The position numbers and the translations under genes were made by a program. Below are positions 24,491-35,430 of a DNA stretch of 64,000 nt, piece after piece; the stretch's first letter is position 1, and each line of letters opens with the position of its first letter. Source of the stretch: Aquatica leii (lineage: Eukaryota > Arthropoda > Insecta > Coleoptera > Lampyridae); NCBI GenBank assembly GCA_035610365.1, contig CM069436.1, forward strand, positions 3,400,937-3,464,936. The letters are read 5' to 3'. The notes under the pieces are model-generated. The model was not told where the DNA came from and did not search any database. It saw only the letters and a list, made by a program, of their open reading frames with translations.

Positions 24491-25089
24491 TCGTTAAAGC
24501 CATGCTGAGAGACGAAAAGACATGGTAAAAAATATCAAGATATAAAGCGGAAATTCTAAAGTAAGTGTATCAAAAACAACAACAAAGGTAAAGAAGAATA
24601 AAGACTATACTTGAACGGTAAGGTAAAGCATAGACGCGGTTCGGTTTTTTTTGAATTTCGGTAGTCGGAGTGTTAATCTAAGTGCATACCGTCAATCATT
24701 GTCACCTCGCGGTTCTTTTGACAGCCCACTCCAGCCACCTACACACCTTTGAGCATTATTTGTATACGCTCTACTTTTTACCTCTCTAACCGTTTTTTTT
24801 TACAACCGAGTGTAACGGTTCTTTGCCCAACGGATAGACCTGTGTTTTGGCTACTTCCTGATTTTTGGAAAACTGTTATCGGTACTTAAATAGATTAAGC
24901 AGTTACCTATCAGCTGTCGGGCATTGATTACGATTTGGTCCGGCTGCTTCGATTACGTGTTTTTTTTTGTGGCGAGTAGATATCTGCATTATCGGACCTA
25001 GGTTTACATTGTGATAATTCTTTAAATTTTTACGTGTTAACGAATACCGATATACAAGGATTACGAAAAAAAAGAAAAATATCGGAGAT
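24491..25089. other. Spacer between two LINE fragments
   Basis: No motif is recognised. It may include the 5' untranslated region of the plus-strand LINE that starts near 25090. Confidence 0.3.
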
Positions 25090-27172
25090 GTATGTTCGAT
25101 CAAATTCATAGAAACATGCAGCAATTAAATTCAAAACTAGATGCTGTAATGCAGGAAAAAAAGCAGGTAAAGGAGTAAAAACTAACTTCTTGAAAAAATG
25201 GCGATACAGGACAAAAGAAAAAGTATATTACAAGGAGAAGTGAAAAAGAAAAACATTGTAATAAAATCAATAAAAGACAAAAAGAACGAAAACGAGAAAG
25301 AAACGCAAGACAAAGTTAATACAGGAAATAAGAATAAAGTTTAACACAAGAAAAATTAAATGAAACAAGAGAAACTGGGAAATACAATGAAGGAAAAACA
25401 AGACCAATAATGATTAAACTAATGAAGCAAACTACAAAAATGAATATTTGAAAAATGCAAAAACACTAAAAAGCACAGATATCTGGATCATTGAAGATTA
25501 TCCTAAAGAAGTACAGGAGAAAAGAAAAAGACTAATACCGTACATGCAGGAAACAAAAAATAAGAGGTATAAAGCCCAAATAAGATATGACAAACTAATA
25601 ATTAATAACGAAACATTCAAAACAGGAGAGAAAGAAGAACAAGAAAATGGAGAAATTAGTGATAAAAATAGAAAAAAAGAACTGTAAACGAAAGATCCCC
25701 AAAAAGTGATAAGTTTCAAGAAAATGAAAAAAAATTAACAGAACTAAGAAACATGCATAAAGCACAGAATAACAAAGACGAACATAGCAATGAACAAGGA
25801 TACGGTTTACAGAAAACTCCTAAATCAGATGCAAAGGAAAAGGAAACAGTACAATATACAAGAAAAAAGAAAGTGAATAAAAAAAGATACATTATTACAA
25901 TAGAAACATGGAACATTAAAACATTATTGTAAACAGGTAAAATCGAAGAAATAGGTAGAGAAATGGAACGATACAAAATTAGTATATTAGCATTACAAAA
26001 GATAAGATGGAGAGGCGAAGGAACAGTAAACAAGGCAAAATACTCAATATTTTATAGAGGAAATGAAAAACAAGGTGAACATGAGACGGCATTCGTAATA
26101 GATAAAAAGATTATGAACAAACTAATACAATTTAGAAATTGGATAAAATCATATCTCAAAATTAAAAGTACAATAGTTAACATATCCATAATAAATGAAG
26201 GAGCAGCAATAGAAGAGCAAGAAGTTTTCTATAACAAACTACAAGAAAGTTGCGAAAAAATACCCAAACACGATACATTAATAGTATTAGGAGATTACAA
26301 TGCGAAAATAGGAAGAGAATATTTCATAAAAGACGTGGCTGGGAAAGAAATTATCTATGAAATAACAAGAAATAACGACATAAGGTTATGTCACCTAGCA
26401 ACAAAAACGGAATTATACATTATAGGTACAAAATTTAAACACAAAAAAACATATAATCACATGTAATATACCTGGAAAGAATAAAGGCAATCAGATAGAC
26501 CATATTTTTATTAAAAGGAAAAGAGAGAGCATGATTGAGGATGTAAGATCGTACAAAGAAGCGTAGAAACAGATCACAACCTGGTTATAACAAAAATGAA
26601 ACTAAGAATGGTTGAAGAAAAACATATACAAGGTAAAGAGAAATAAGACATAGAAAAACTAAATAAATAACAAGAAAAGAAAACATACAAAAATGAGATA
26701 AACAACTTACTAGAGAAAGACAAAAAAAAAGAAAGTATAGAGAAAGAGTGGAAAACAATTATGATAAAATCGGCAAAAAGATAATTCGGACAAAACGAGT
26801 TAAAATATAAACAGATGGTTTAATGAAGAATGCGAAAAGATAATAATGAGAAAAGGGAAGCAAGAATAAAATAAAAAGGAACCAGCATGCAAGAGTATTA
26901 CGAGAATTACAAGAGAATAAGAAAAGAAGGCGCACAATTAATGACAAAAAAGAAACGTGAGTACATCAACAAAATAATAGAAGAAATAAGGAATGATAAT
27001 AAGAGCAACACTAAACAACACCAACAAACACAAAAAAAAAATAATATAACCGCAAATATAGACAGGAAGACCTAAGAAAATTATTTACTTGAAAAAACAA
27101 AAAAAAACAAGAAGAAGAATCACAAGACGAAGATGAGGAGGACAATATAAAGACAAGATCACCACAAGAACA
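25090..27172 (+). mobile_element. LINE, left half (ORF1-like part and endonuclease)
   Basis: A decayed, very A-rich plus-strand LINE. An ORF1-like segment starts with MFDQIHRNMQQLNSKLD near 25090 and includes DIWIIEDYPKEVQEKRKRLI (25448-25687), which resembles the folded domain of L1-type ORF1 proteins. An endonuclease lies at 25963-26466. The element stops abruptly at 27172, where the LTR retrotransposon is inserted, and resumes at 33891. The reading frame (GCEQEIEK-like, in pieces) is continuous across the insertion once one copy of the 4-bp duplication is discounted. Confidence 0.75.
25963..26466 (+). pseudogene. LINE APE-type endonuclease fragment
   Basis: This 167-codon open segment shows ILALQKIRWRGEGTV (the E/Q...RW block), LIVLGDYNAKIGRE (GD.NA motif) and DIRLCHLATKTELYIIGTKF, then KHKKTYNHM. 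That is the order of endonuclease motifs in LINE ORF2 proteins often annotated as craniofacial development protein 2-like. Catalytic Glu appears as Q in ALQKIRW (usual LQE.RW). The downstream H-bearing SDH part lies in another frame (around 26560, TDHNLVI-like). Non-functional. Confidence 0.75.
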
Positions 27173-28471
27173 TGTTACAAGCTTTAGCTGTTACGAACCT
27201 GCACGGCCAACTCTCAACAGTCGGAGAGAGGGTAGGGTTGCTAGAGGTAAATAAAAGATAATTAAGGGCGCCAGAGCCTATCCAAAGTAAGTTCCTGCTT
27301 GCTCACCACAGGAATGGTAATAAACTTGTAACTATGATGTTAAATTCGTAACGGCTGAAAGAAACGACTAAAATGGAAAAGAAACTCGATCATTAACAAC
27401 AATGGTACTTTAATTCCTCTATAAAAATAAATGTATTAACAACTAAATAGTCAAATGTACACCGGTACTGTATAGAATATAAAGAAACGAGAATAGCAGT
27501 AGGATCGGCAACTTACACTACACGTCGACCAAAAGTGCAGCCACCAAAACATATATAAAATTTATCAATAACTAACATGAATAATAATACTTTACGATGG
27601 ATATAAGCAGCGAGCGATAAGTCATTTACTTAACTTAACTTAGTAACAATCATAAGCAACACGTAAATTTGCACGTACAGGTAATAATTATAGTAAGTCG
27701 TGAATATACCGTAGCGACACGAATAAATAAGAACAAGAAAAAGTGACTTACCAAAAATTCCAGGGCGCTCTTCAGAAAAACGTTTTTCCTACGGGCTACC
27801 TGCAATTTAACTTCCTGAAAAATAATCGTGTCTACCTGGCGACTCACAAACTACAAATAAAGACACATTTAAAGGACAGTAATCGAACCGACACTTATCG
27901 TCTGCTGTTACATTAATGTTACGCCTCTGGTGGTATTAAGTAATTGCCTTCGAGTAGAATTCAATCGTATCCAATAATTATGATCTTCCGAACAATGTGA
28001 TAGTTATTAAGGTTAGGATATTGCCTCCGAATAGAATTCAAACGTATCCAGTAATTAAGATCTTCTGCTTTCGCTTAGAATTTCCCCCTTGAGGATTTTA
28101 TGTAACGATACAAATATCCGTAGTCATGAAGGTGGCACATGGTGCTAACCAAAAGACATAGAAATTACGTTTAAGTAAAGAAATAATAAAAACACTTACT
28201 CTGCGGGTATGAAATCAATTATTTAAGAGAAACTACTAATTTCCATCGTGTCCCAGCACGTGGATGATTCTTGAAAACGATATTCAATTCACGCAGACAT
28301 AGATATTAACAGGTACGAAGGTAAAGTGCAAATGTCGGTCTGACACCGGATGCCGTCTGTCAATACAAAGTGACCAACGAACCCGATAGATGGCGTCAAG
28401 AAATATCAAAAGCAATTTTTAATTAAATTGATGTACAGGGTGATGCATTATTTAAATTTATGCACGTAACA
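27173..28471 (-). repeat. 3' LTR of young element (left side)
   Basis: 1299 bp, practically identical to 32592-33890. Within it, two degenerate tandem units of about 95 bp around 27930-28070 share TTGCCT-CGA-TAGAATTCAA and ATCTTC. The same duplication is seen in the solo LTR at about 10425-10545. The 65-codon frame at 27650-27847 recurs identically in the other LTR only because the LTRs are identical. Confidence 0.92.
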
Positions 28472-28485
28472 GAATTCCCCCCCCA
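28472..28485 (-). other. Polypurine-tract-like run of young element
   Basis: The minus strand has eight G residues (28477-28484) and AATTC directly before the LTR start TGTTACG, the position of the plus-strand primer in LTR elements. Confidence 0.6.
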
Positions 28486-29148
28486 GCAAGATAAAAGCGT
28501 GGAGCGGAGATAACGAAACAAAAGCTAAAATGAAGACAGAAATTTAGGCATACGCCAAGGATAGAACCCTTAAATCCAAAACCAACCCAATTCCAAGAAA
28601 CCCAACCCCGTGTAATCTCATCAGATTACCACAAATACAGAAGAGACAGAGGTTTTCCAGAATCTTAAGAATGCCGACAACCAAAACTGTAACAGAAGCG
28701 CACGAAGCGAAAGGTATCTCCAAGAAACCAAGAGTAATTTGATCTAAAAGCAAAGAAGAATACCAACATGGTTTACTAATTTCCGAAGCGCATAAAGCGA
28801 TACCAAAAAGTAAGGTACAAACAATCAGTAACCCAATACAGTAAGGACGTAAGTATCAAAAGAATTCCAGAGAAAAGAAAAGAATATAGGAAAGGTAGAA
28901 GTTTGGACAAGCGTCCAGGACTAAGTAGCCCTAAAATCCCCTTAAGCCCCAACCCTTAAGTACAAAACCATCGTTCAAAATGGTGCCAAAAAAAGTAACC
29001 CAAAATCCCAAGTACTAATAATCCCCAGAACTAGAACTCGAAGAAAAGAAAGAAGAGGAAAGAAGAGAACGTAAGAAACTATCAGTTGCTAAGCGAGCAC
29101 TTGTCAATTATCGGTCACTGTGTTGGACTGTAACAATGAAACTTACAA

Positions 29149-30420
29149 GCCGATAAACGGAATAGAATATCCCAAGAAAACCCAAAGAGAACAGTAGCAA
29201 AAGAAATATCCCAAGAATGACTAACAACATCCAGAAAAGCCGAGCAAGCGGAAGTACATAAAGTACAGAAAACGGAGTTGTAGTCTGTTTCAAGTTTCAG
29301 ACTTACACAGGAAAACGAATAATTTACTAAGCCCAATGTAGCAAAAGAAAGAATTAGCAAAAAAAACAAATAAAGAGAAAAGAATATGGTTGCAGAGGCT
29401 CCAAGAAAATAAAGATAGACTAAGCTTTAGCAGAGAGAAAAACTTTCAAAGCAACCTCAAACAAAACCAGAAGAAAAAAGAAAAAGTATGAGTCAATAAA
29501 GAACTGAAAACTTCACTTGCCAATTAAGCATCGTGAGTCAGTGCTCGTTGCGTTGGGATGTCGCATTGGAACCTAAATGCCGAAGAACGGATTAGAATAT
29601 TCCAGGAGCAAAAGAAACCCAAAGAAGAGAAATATCCTAACGGTGACTAACAACATCAAAAAATGCCGACTAAGCGGAAGTACAAAGTACAAGAAGTGAC
29701 GTTGCAGTCTATCCCAAACTCCAAACCAAAAGCAACAAAACAAAACCCACTGAACCTAATAAAGCGAGAAAAGTAAATGAGAAAGAAAGCAAAAGAAAAG
29801 AACCATAGTTGCGTGAATACTAAAGAAAGAAGTTATTAAAAGAAAATACCCAGAAAGTATTCAAGCAACAAATCCAGATAAAAGAAAAAGCGAAAGAGAT
29901 AATTGCCCTAAAGACAAATCCCAAAAAGCGAAAGAAAAAAATCCAAAGTAAGAAAGACAAGAAAGGATAAAAAGAAACAGACGGAGAAAGATAAGGCTTG
30001 ATGTAACTGCCTGATTCATTCTTCACCCCGTAAAAGAATGAAAAGAGAGACCACCCTACGGTGCCCAACCAACCGCCCTAAGAATAGAAAAAAACAAGGT
30101 ATGAGAAAATGTATCACTATTAGTTATAGAACGAATGCGTACCAATTGCTGTCCCAAATTGGAAAATATACTTCAAGACTCTAATGCCGACGAGCGGAAT
30201 AGAAAACTCAAGAAAAGAAAAACCAAATCCAAAAGCAGAAAAGAGAATTCTATATATGACGTACCGATCCAAAAAGGCCGACTAAGCGGATATAAATATA
30301 TACAGACGGAAAGGTAGTCTGTCCTGAAGTAAGATGGAGAAGAAAGAAACCAAAACAAAAGTACTAGAAACTTAAGCAAAGAAAAGAAAATCGGTGACAG
30401 CAATATGAGAAGAACAATTG
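29149..30420 (-). repeat. Degenerate tandem units in element 3' noncoding region
   Basis: On the plus strand, paired boxes GCCGA-(a)ACGGAATAGAA and GCCGACTAAGCGGAAGTACA recur at 29149/29239, 29579/29665 and 30186/30277. This defines three units of about 430-610 bp whose paired boxes are 86-91 bp apart. Copy 1 has the same boxes near 393 and 940. The region is noncoding and very A-rich on the plus strand (T-rich in element RNA sense). Conservation across copies suggests a cis role such as packaging or a promoter, which is an inference. Confidence 0.6.
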
Positions 30421-30544
30421 GGTAGCATCCAAGCTACAACCAACAAGATACCGACGACATATCCAAAGACTCGAACCACCAAAACTGAAAGAAAAGAACC
30501 AAAAGAATTGCAAAGGTCGAAAGTCGAAAGCCCAAAAAGGTGAA

Positions 30545-31897
30545 CTAGCACTTACGACGATTGCGACGCCGATGAAAGCGAAGAGAACGATTAGAAGAAG
30601 GAGACAACAAGGAATAATTAGGAGCGACTGAAGAAGAAGATGCAACAGCAATAGAAGCGGCTTTTACATCCGGAGAAACAGCACGATCCTTATGCAGACG
30701 CGTAGACCTTGTAGCAACACGAGTGTGGGAAAGCTTCATCGTTGCTGGCAGAACGTGACATGACCTAAAAGGATTGCTACGCTGTGCGTTCGAACAAGAA
30801 CAGTGACGTATGAACTCAGCAACCTTGGGTCTCATATGAGGCCAGTAGAAGTGATAGCGAAGAGCTTCCAACGTACTCCTAACACTGCGGTGTTCACGCT
30901 CAGATGGACGATGGTGATCGTGGATTAATTGTTTGCGTTGGTCCGAAGGGACAACTAATTTCCACACGCAAGAGTCAGATGAAGATATGCGTACACGTTT
31001 ACATAGAAGACCTTTCACAAGACACCAGCGAGAGAAACGACGAGGACAAGCAGAAACTCTAGAAACCAAACCTAAGTACCAAGGATCGTTAGTAGGCCTA
31101 ATAATCCTAGAAACTGAAGAAAAATTTGGAGAAAGAGAAGCTAAAGAACAAACAGGACGTACAAGTTTCTCAGTTTTAGAACGACAGTGTATACACGTAT
31201 TAGACTCAGTAGTTATAGAAGAAGGAAGGGGAGGAGTAGTAAGAGAATCAGCAACCGTATTAACAGAAACTGCGGTAGTAGCAGTATTAATCACAGATGA
31301 TTCTAGAAGTAAGTCATTCCTTTCGGATGTTATAAGACTACGAGAATTGCTACGGTTAAAGTTCAACTCCAAACGTTTGCCTAAAGAAATCAATTGAGAA
31401 AAGGATGTAATATCCACCAGTGCAAAATGAGATTGATACAAAGGAGCCAAGTTGCGGCGTACGATTTTAAGCTGCGTCTTCTCCGAGACTGGTTCTAACA
31501 ATTGCATAAAAAGATATTGCATAGTAGCAACGTACATCACAATAGGTTCCTTAGGTTCCATCACTCGATTACGAATAGTATCCATTAACCTTTCATCATA
31601 ATCTACAGGCAGAAATTCAGCTTTCAGCATCGCAGTAACCTCTTTCCAAGAACGCAAAGTATGTCGTCTACTTCTAAACACAAGAAGAGCTTTACCCGAT
31701 AACACATCAGAAGCTGAAAGAAAAAGTTGGTGCTGAGAAACTTCACGAGACAAACACAACTCATCAATACGAATAAGAAACTCCATTAGTACAAACGGAT
31801 CTTCACCAGAGAAAGTAATATTCCAATCAGTCAAGTTCATTTCCGAATCAGAGTCTGATGAAGTAAGAAGTGGTGGTTCTTTATCTGAAGAATACAT
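30545..31897 (-). CDS. Gag fused to integrase zinc-binding domain
   Basis: A 450-codon intact frame. Residues 1-20 are acidic and Ser-rich. About 24-185 are a Ty3/gypsy capsid-like Gag (FSGEDPFVLMEFLIRIDELC, then LRSWKEVTAMLKAEFLPVDY, then QLKIVRRNLAPLYQ). A half zinc knuckle CIHC lies at 235-238. About 268-377 match the pre-integrase region and HHCC domain: DPWYLGLVSRV, VWKLVVP, IHDHH, YHFYWPHMRPKV and CSNAQRS, the usual last Cys replaced by Ala. The tail is Ser/Arg-rich and basic. Knuckle half, protease, RT and RNase H are missing between 238 and 268 without loss of frame. Gag would form particles with RNA; whether the zinc-finger tail recruits integrase or DNA is unknown. Copy 1 shows the same order. 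Confidence 0.85.
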   Translation of the reverse strand: MYSSDKEPPLLTSSDSDSEMNLTDWNITFSGEDPFVLMEFLIRIDELCLSREVSQHQLFLSASDVLSGKALLVFRSRRHTLRSWKEVTAMLKAEFLPVDYDERLMDTIRNRVMEPKEPIVMYVATMQYLFMQLLEPVSEKTQLKIVRRNLAPLYQSHFALVDITSFSQLISLGKRLELNFNRSNSRSLITSERNDLLLESSVINTATTAVSVNTVADSLTTPPLPSSITTESNTCIHCRSKTEKLVRPVCSLASLSPNFSSVSRIIRPTNDPWYLGLVSRVSACPRRFSRWCLVKGLLCKRVRISSSDSCVWKLVVPSDQRKQLIHDHHRPSEREHRSVRSTLEALRYHFYWPHMRPKVAEFIRHCSCSNAQRSNPFRSCHVLPATMKLSHTRVATRSTRLHKDRAVSPDVKAASIAVASSSSVAPNYSLLSPSSNRSLRFHRRRNRRKC

Positions 31898-32570
31898 AGC
31901 TACAACAATAACAAGTAAACAAGAAACTAACCAGAGCAGTTAACTACGACGGAAATCCGTCACCATGTGCCTGACAAAATTCAAAATAACAGTAAGTATA
32001 AGCCGTATCCAATAAGTAATCCAATAAGAAAACAAATTAATCGACGTAGTCGAGTCAATCCACAAATCAAAACGAAGGTCCGATTAAAAGAAACGTAAGC
32101 AAAGTGCTAATCTACAATCAAACTGCAGCACTAAAGAAAAATAAAAGTAAAAGTTAATGAAGTAACTCAGACGTCCAGTCCAGTAGCAATAACTAAGTAA
32201 AGAAAGCAAAGTAAAATCGAACCCACGTAAGACTAAGAAAAGAATCAATAAAGCTAGAAGAACTTATGATCGCACACACTAAATCGATAGCAAGTAAACA
32301 ATAACATAAACTACCTATTCCTGTTAGTAATTCTACACTAATTAGAGAAAAAAAAAAAATCTAAACAGCAGAAAGAATTATATCGAATGAGAAATTCAAA
32401 AGAAAAAGAATCGAAAAGTCAGGTAGCCAATTTGCTACACACTAAGTCTAGAGAAATTCGACAGTATAAGTTACCTATGAGTACCAGTAATCCTACGCTA
32501 ATCACAATTAAAGCAAATTGTTAAAGAAATATAGTGAATGAGAAATTCGATATGAGAGCAATCGAAGCCC

Positions 32571-32588
32571 CAATCCGTTGGGCTGCCA
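32571..32588 (-). other. Primer binding site of young element
   Basis: The minus strand reads TGGCAGCCCAACGGATTG three bases inside the LTR edge, in the position and with the TGG start expected for pairing to a tRNA 3' CCA end. Copy 1 has TGGCGTCCGACGTGGGG at the matching place. The priming tRNA is not assigned. Confidence 0.65.
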
Positions 32589-32591
32589 ATT

Positions 32592-33890
32592 TGTTACAAG
32601 CTTTAGCTGTTACGAACCTGCACGGCCAACTCTCAACAGTCGGAGAGAGGGTAGGGTTGCTAGAGGTAAATAAAAGATAATTAAGGGCGCCAGAGCCTAT
32701 CCAAAGTAAGTTCCTGCTTGCTCACCACAGGAATGGTAATAAACTTGTAACTATGATGTTAAATTCGTAACGGCTGAAAGAAACGACTAAAATGGAAAAG
32801 AAACTCGATCATTAACAACAATGGTACTTTAATTCCTCTATAAAAATAAATGTATTAACAACTAAATAGTCAAATGTACACCGGTACTGTGTAGAATATA
32901 AAGAAACGAGAATAGCAGTAGGATCGGCAACTTACACTACACGTCGACCAAAAGTGCAGCCACCAAAACATATATAAAATTTATCAATAACTAACATGAA
33001 TAATAATACTTTACGATGGATATAAGCAGCGAGCGATAAGTCATTTACTTAACTTAACTTAGTAACAATCATAAGCAACACGTAAATTTGCACGTACAGG
33101 TAATAATTATAGTAAGTCGTGAATATACCGTAGCGACACGAATAAATAAGAACAAGAAAAAGTGACTTACCAAAAATTCCAGGGCGCTCTTCAGAAAAAC
33201 GTTTTTCCTACGGGCTACCTGCAATTTAACTTCCTGAAAAATAATCGTGTCTACCTGGCGACTCACAAACTACAAATAAAGACACATTTAAAGGACAGTA
33301 ATCGAACCGACACTTATCGTCTGCTGTTACATTAATGTTACGCCTCTGGTGGTATTAAGTAATTGCCTTCGAGTAGAATTCAATCGTATCCAATAATTAT
33401 GATCTTCCGAACAATGTGATAGTTATTAAGGTTAGGATATTGCCTCCGAATAGAATTCAAACGTATCCAGTAATTAAGATCTTCTGCTTTCGCTTAGAAT
33501 TTCCCCCTTGAGGATTTTATGTAACGATACAAATATCCGTAGTCATGAAGGTGGCACATGGTGCTAACCAAAAGACATAGAAATTACGTTTAAGTAAAGA
33601 AATAATAAAAACACTTACTCTGCGGGTATGAAATCAATTATTTAAGAGAAACTACTAATTTCCATCGTGTCCCAGCACGTGGATGATTCTTGAAAACGAT
33701 ATTCAATTCACGCAGACATAGATATTAACAGGTACGAAGGTAAAGTGCAAATGTCGGTCTGACACCGGATGCCGTCTGTCAATACAAAGTGACCAACGAA
33801 CCCGATAGATGGCGTCAAGAAATATCAAAAGCAATTTTTAATTAAATTGATGTACAGGGTGATGCATTATTTAAATTTATGCACGTAACA
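32592..33890 (-). repeat. 5' LTR of young element (right side)
   Basis: 1299 bp, terminal TGTTAC...GTAACA, next to the PBS-like sequence at 32571-32588. It should carry the promoter for the minus-strand element RNA. The TSD copy AACA lies at 33891-33894. Confidence 0.92.
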
Positions 33891-35430
33891 AACAAGAAAT
33901 AGAAAAAATTATAAGTAAGTTAAAAAATAAAAAAGCGACAAGAAAAGATAATAAATGTAACGAAATGTTAAATTATGGGAGTAATGAACTGGATAAAAGA
34001 CTATACGAAGTAATAGGTAAAGCACGGAAAACGGAAACAATACCACAAGAATAGAAAACAGGAATTATTAGGCAAATACCCAAAAAAAAAAGATTTAATG
34101 AATTATAACTACAGGCAAATAACACTACTGAACACAACGTACAAAATACTAACTACAATGATACAAAAAAGATTAAACGAATACACTGAAAAGACCATTG
34201 GTAAATATCAAAATGAATTTTGGTCAGGAAAATCAACAATGGAGGCCATCCATACACTTAGACAAATCATAGAAAAAACGTACGAAAAAAGTAATGAAAT
34301 ACATATAATGTATATAGACTTTAAACAAGCCTTCGACCCTTAAGACAAAAATGACAAGAAAAGATGCAAGAGAACAAGGTATTCCCAAAAAACTAAAAAG
34401 TTTAATTAAAATAACCATGGAAAAATCAGAAACCGTAGTATAAACACATGAAGAAACAACAAAGAAAATAGCAATAAAACGAGGAATTAGACAAAGAGAC
34501 GGATTATCAACAATCTTATTCAACATGGCAATGGAAGGAATAATAAAAGAATGTAAAATCACGGGAACAATTATACAAAATATGGTGCAAGTGCATATGC
34601 AGACGATGTAGCGATAGTAGCAAGAGATAAAAAAAGATTAGAAGAGACAATAGATAAAATAGAGCATGCAGCAAAAAGAAGAGGATTTGTAATAAATCAA
34701 AAAAACAAAAAATATATGAAAATTACAAGAAAAAGTGAGCAAGCAGAAGAAGAAAAAGAAACCAAAATAGGGAAACATAAGTATAAAGTGAAACAAAACT
34801 ATAGATACTTGGGAATAATAATAAATAATTAAAACGACAAAAGCATAGAAATTGCGCAAAGCATAAAAGCTGAAAATAACAGTTTCCATAGACACAAAGA
34901 AATAATGAGAAGTAAACATATACGTAAGGAAACGAAAATTATTCTATACAAATCAGTTATAAGGCCTGTAGTAACCTATGTCGGAGAGACCACATACTTA
35001 ACCAATAAAGATGAAGAGAAAATGAAGATCTTTGAAACAAGCGTTATTAGAAACCTAATGAGGCACAAGCAAATAAACGGAGAATATAAAAGGATTATGA
35101 ATACGGAAGTGAATGAAATATTAGAAAACGAAACTATAACGAGAATAATTAAAACCAAGAAAATGACGTGGTACAGATACTTGCAAAGAAGAAAAAACGA
35201 AACAATTATAAAAAAATGATGAAAGGGAACCCACTTAACATTGGACAGAGAGGAAGACCTAAATTCCGCTAGGAAGATCAAGTCATAAATGACATTAAAA
35301 AAATTAGAATAACCAGAGCGAGAGAAAAGATTGAAGATAGGAAGAAATGGCAAACAATTACAGAAAAGGCAAAGCAACACACTAACACACAAGCAAACAA
35401 ACTAGAAAGCATATCAAAGTGACTAACTAC
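33891..35430 (+). pseudogene. LINE, right half (reverse transcriptase)
   Basis: This continues the LINE from 27172. Segments in order: IISKLKNKKATRKDNK (RT block 0), a stop, NYRQITLLNTTYKILTTMIQ and NEFWSGKSTMEAIHTLRQII, then IMYIDFKQAFDP (first catalytic Asp block, 34098-34343). RQRDGLSTILFNMAMEG and YADDVAIVARDKKRL (catalytic YADD near 34600) follow, then KSVIRPVVTYVGETTYLTNK and a basic tail to about 35420. Several stops and frameshifts make it inactive. It is of the LINE class with no RNase H seen. Confidence 0.8.

Larger units (their letters stand above)
27173..33890 (-). mobile_element. Young non-autonomous Ty3/gypsy-type LTR retrotransposon
   Basis: 6718 bp, bounded by two 1299-bp LTRs (27173-28471 and 32592-33890) that begin TGTTAC and end GTAACA. 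I could find one difference between them (27472 A versus 32891 G), so insertion is recent. AACA precedes the left LTR and AACA follows the right one, a 4-bp target-site duplication. The PBS and Gag lie by the right LTR and the G-rich tract by the left, so the element reads on the minus strand. Its 4.1-kb interior encodes only one ORF, Gag joined to the integrase zinc-binding domain. Protease, RT, RNase H and the integrase DDE core are absent. It must be mobilised in trans. It interrupts a LINE. Confidence 0.92.

Noticed and set aside
25498..26033. Minus-strand hydrophobic frames opposite the plus-strand LINE
   Set aside because: Composition shadows of the A-rich LINE; the plus strand carries the conserved endonuclease motifs.
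27650..27847. 65-codon frame repeated identically at 33069-33266
   Set aside because: It repeats only because the two LTRs are nearly identical; no start context or domain.
30933..31397. 154-codon plus-strand frame
   Set aside because: It is the antisense shadow of the Gag-integrase ORF at 30545-31897.
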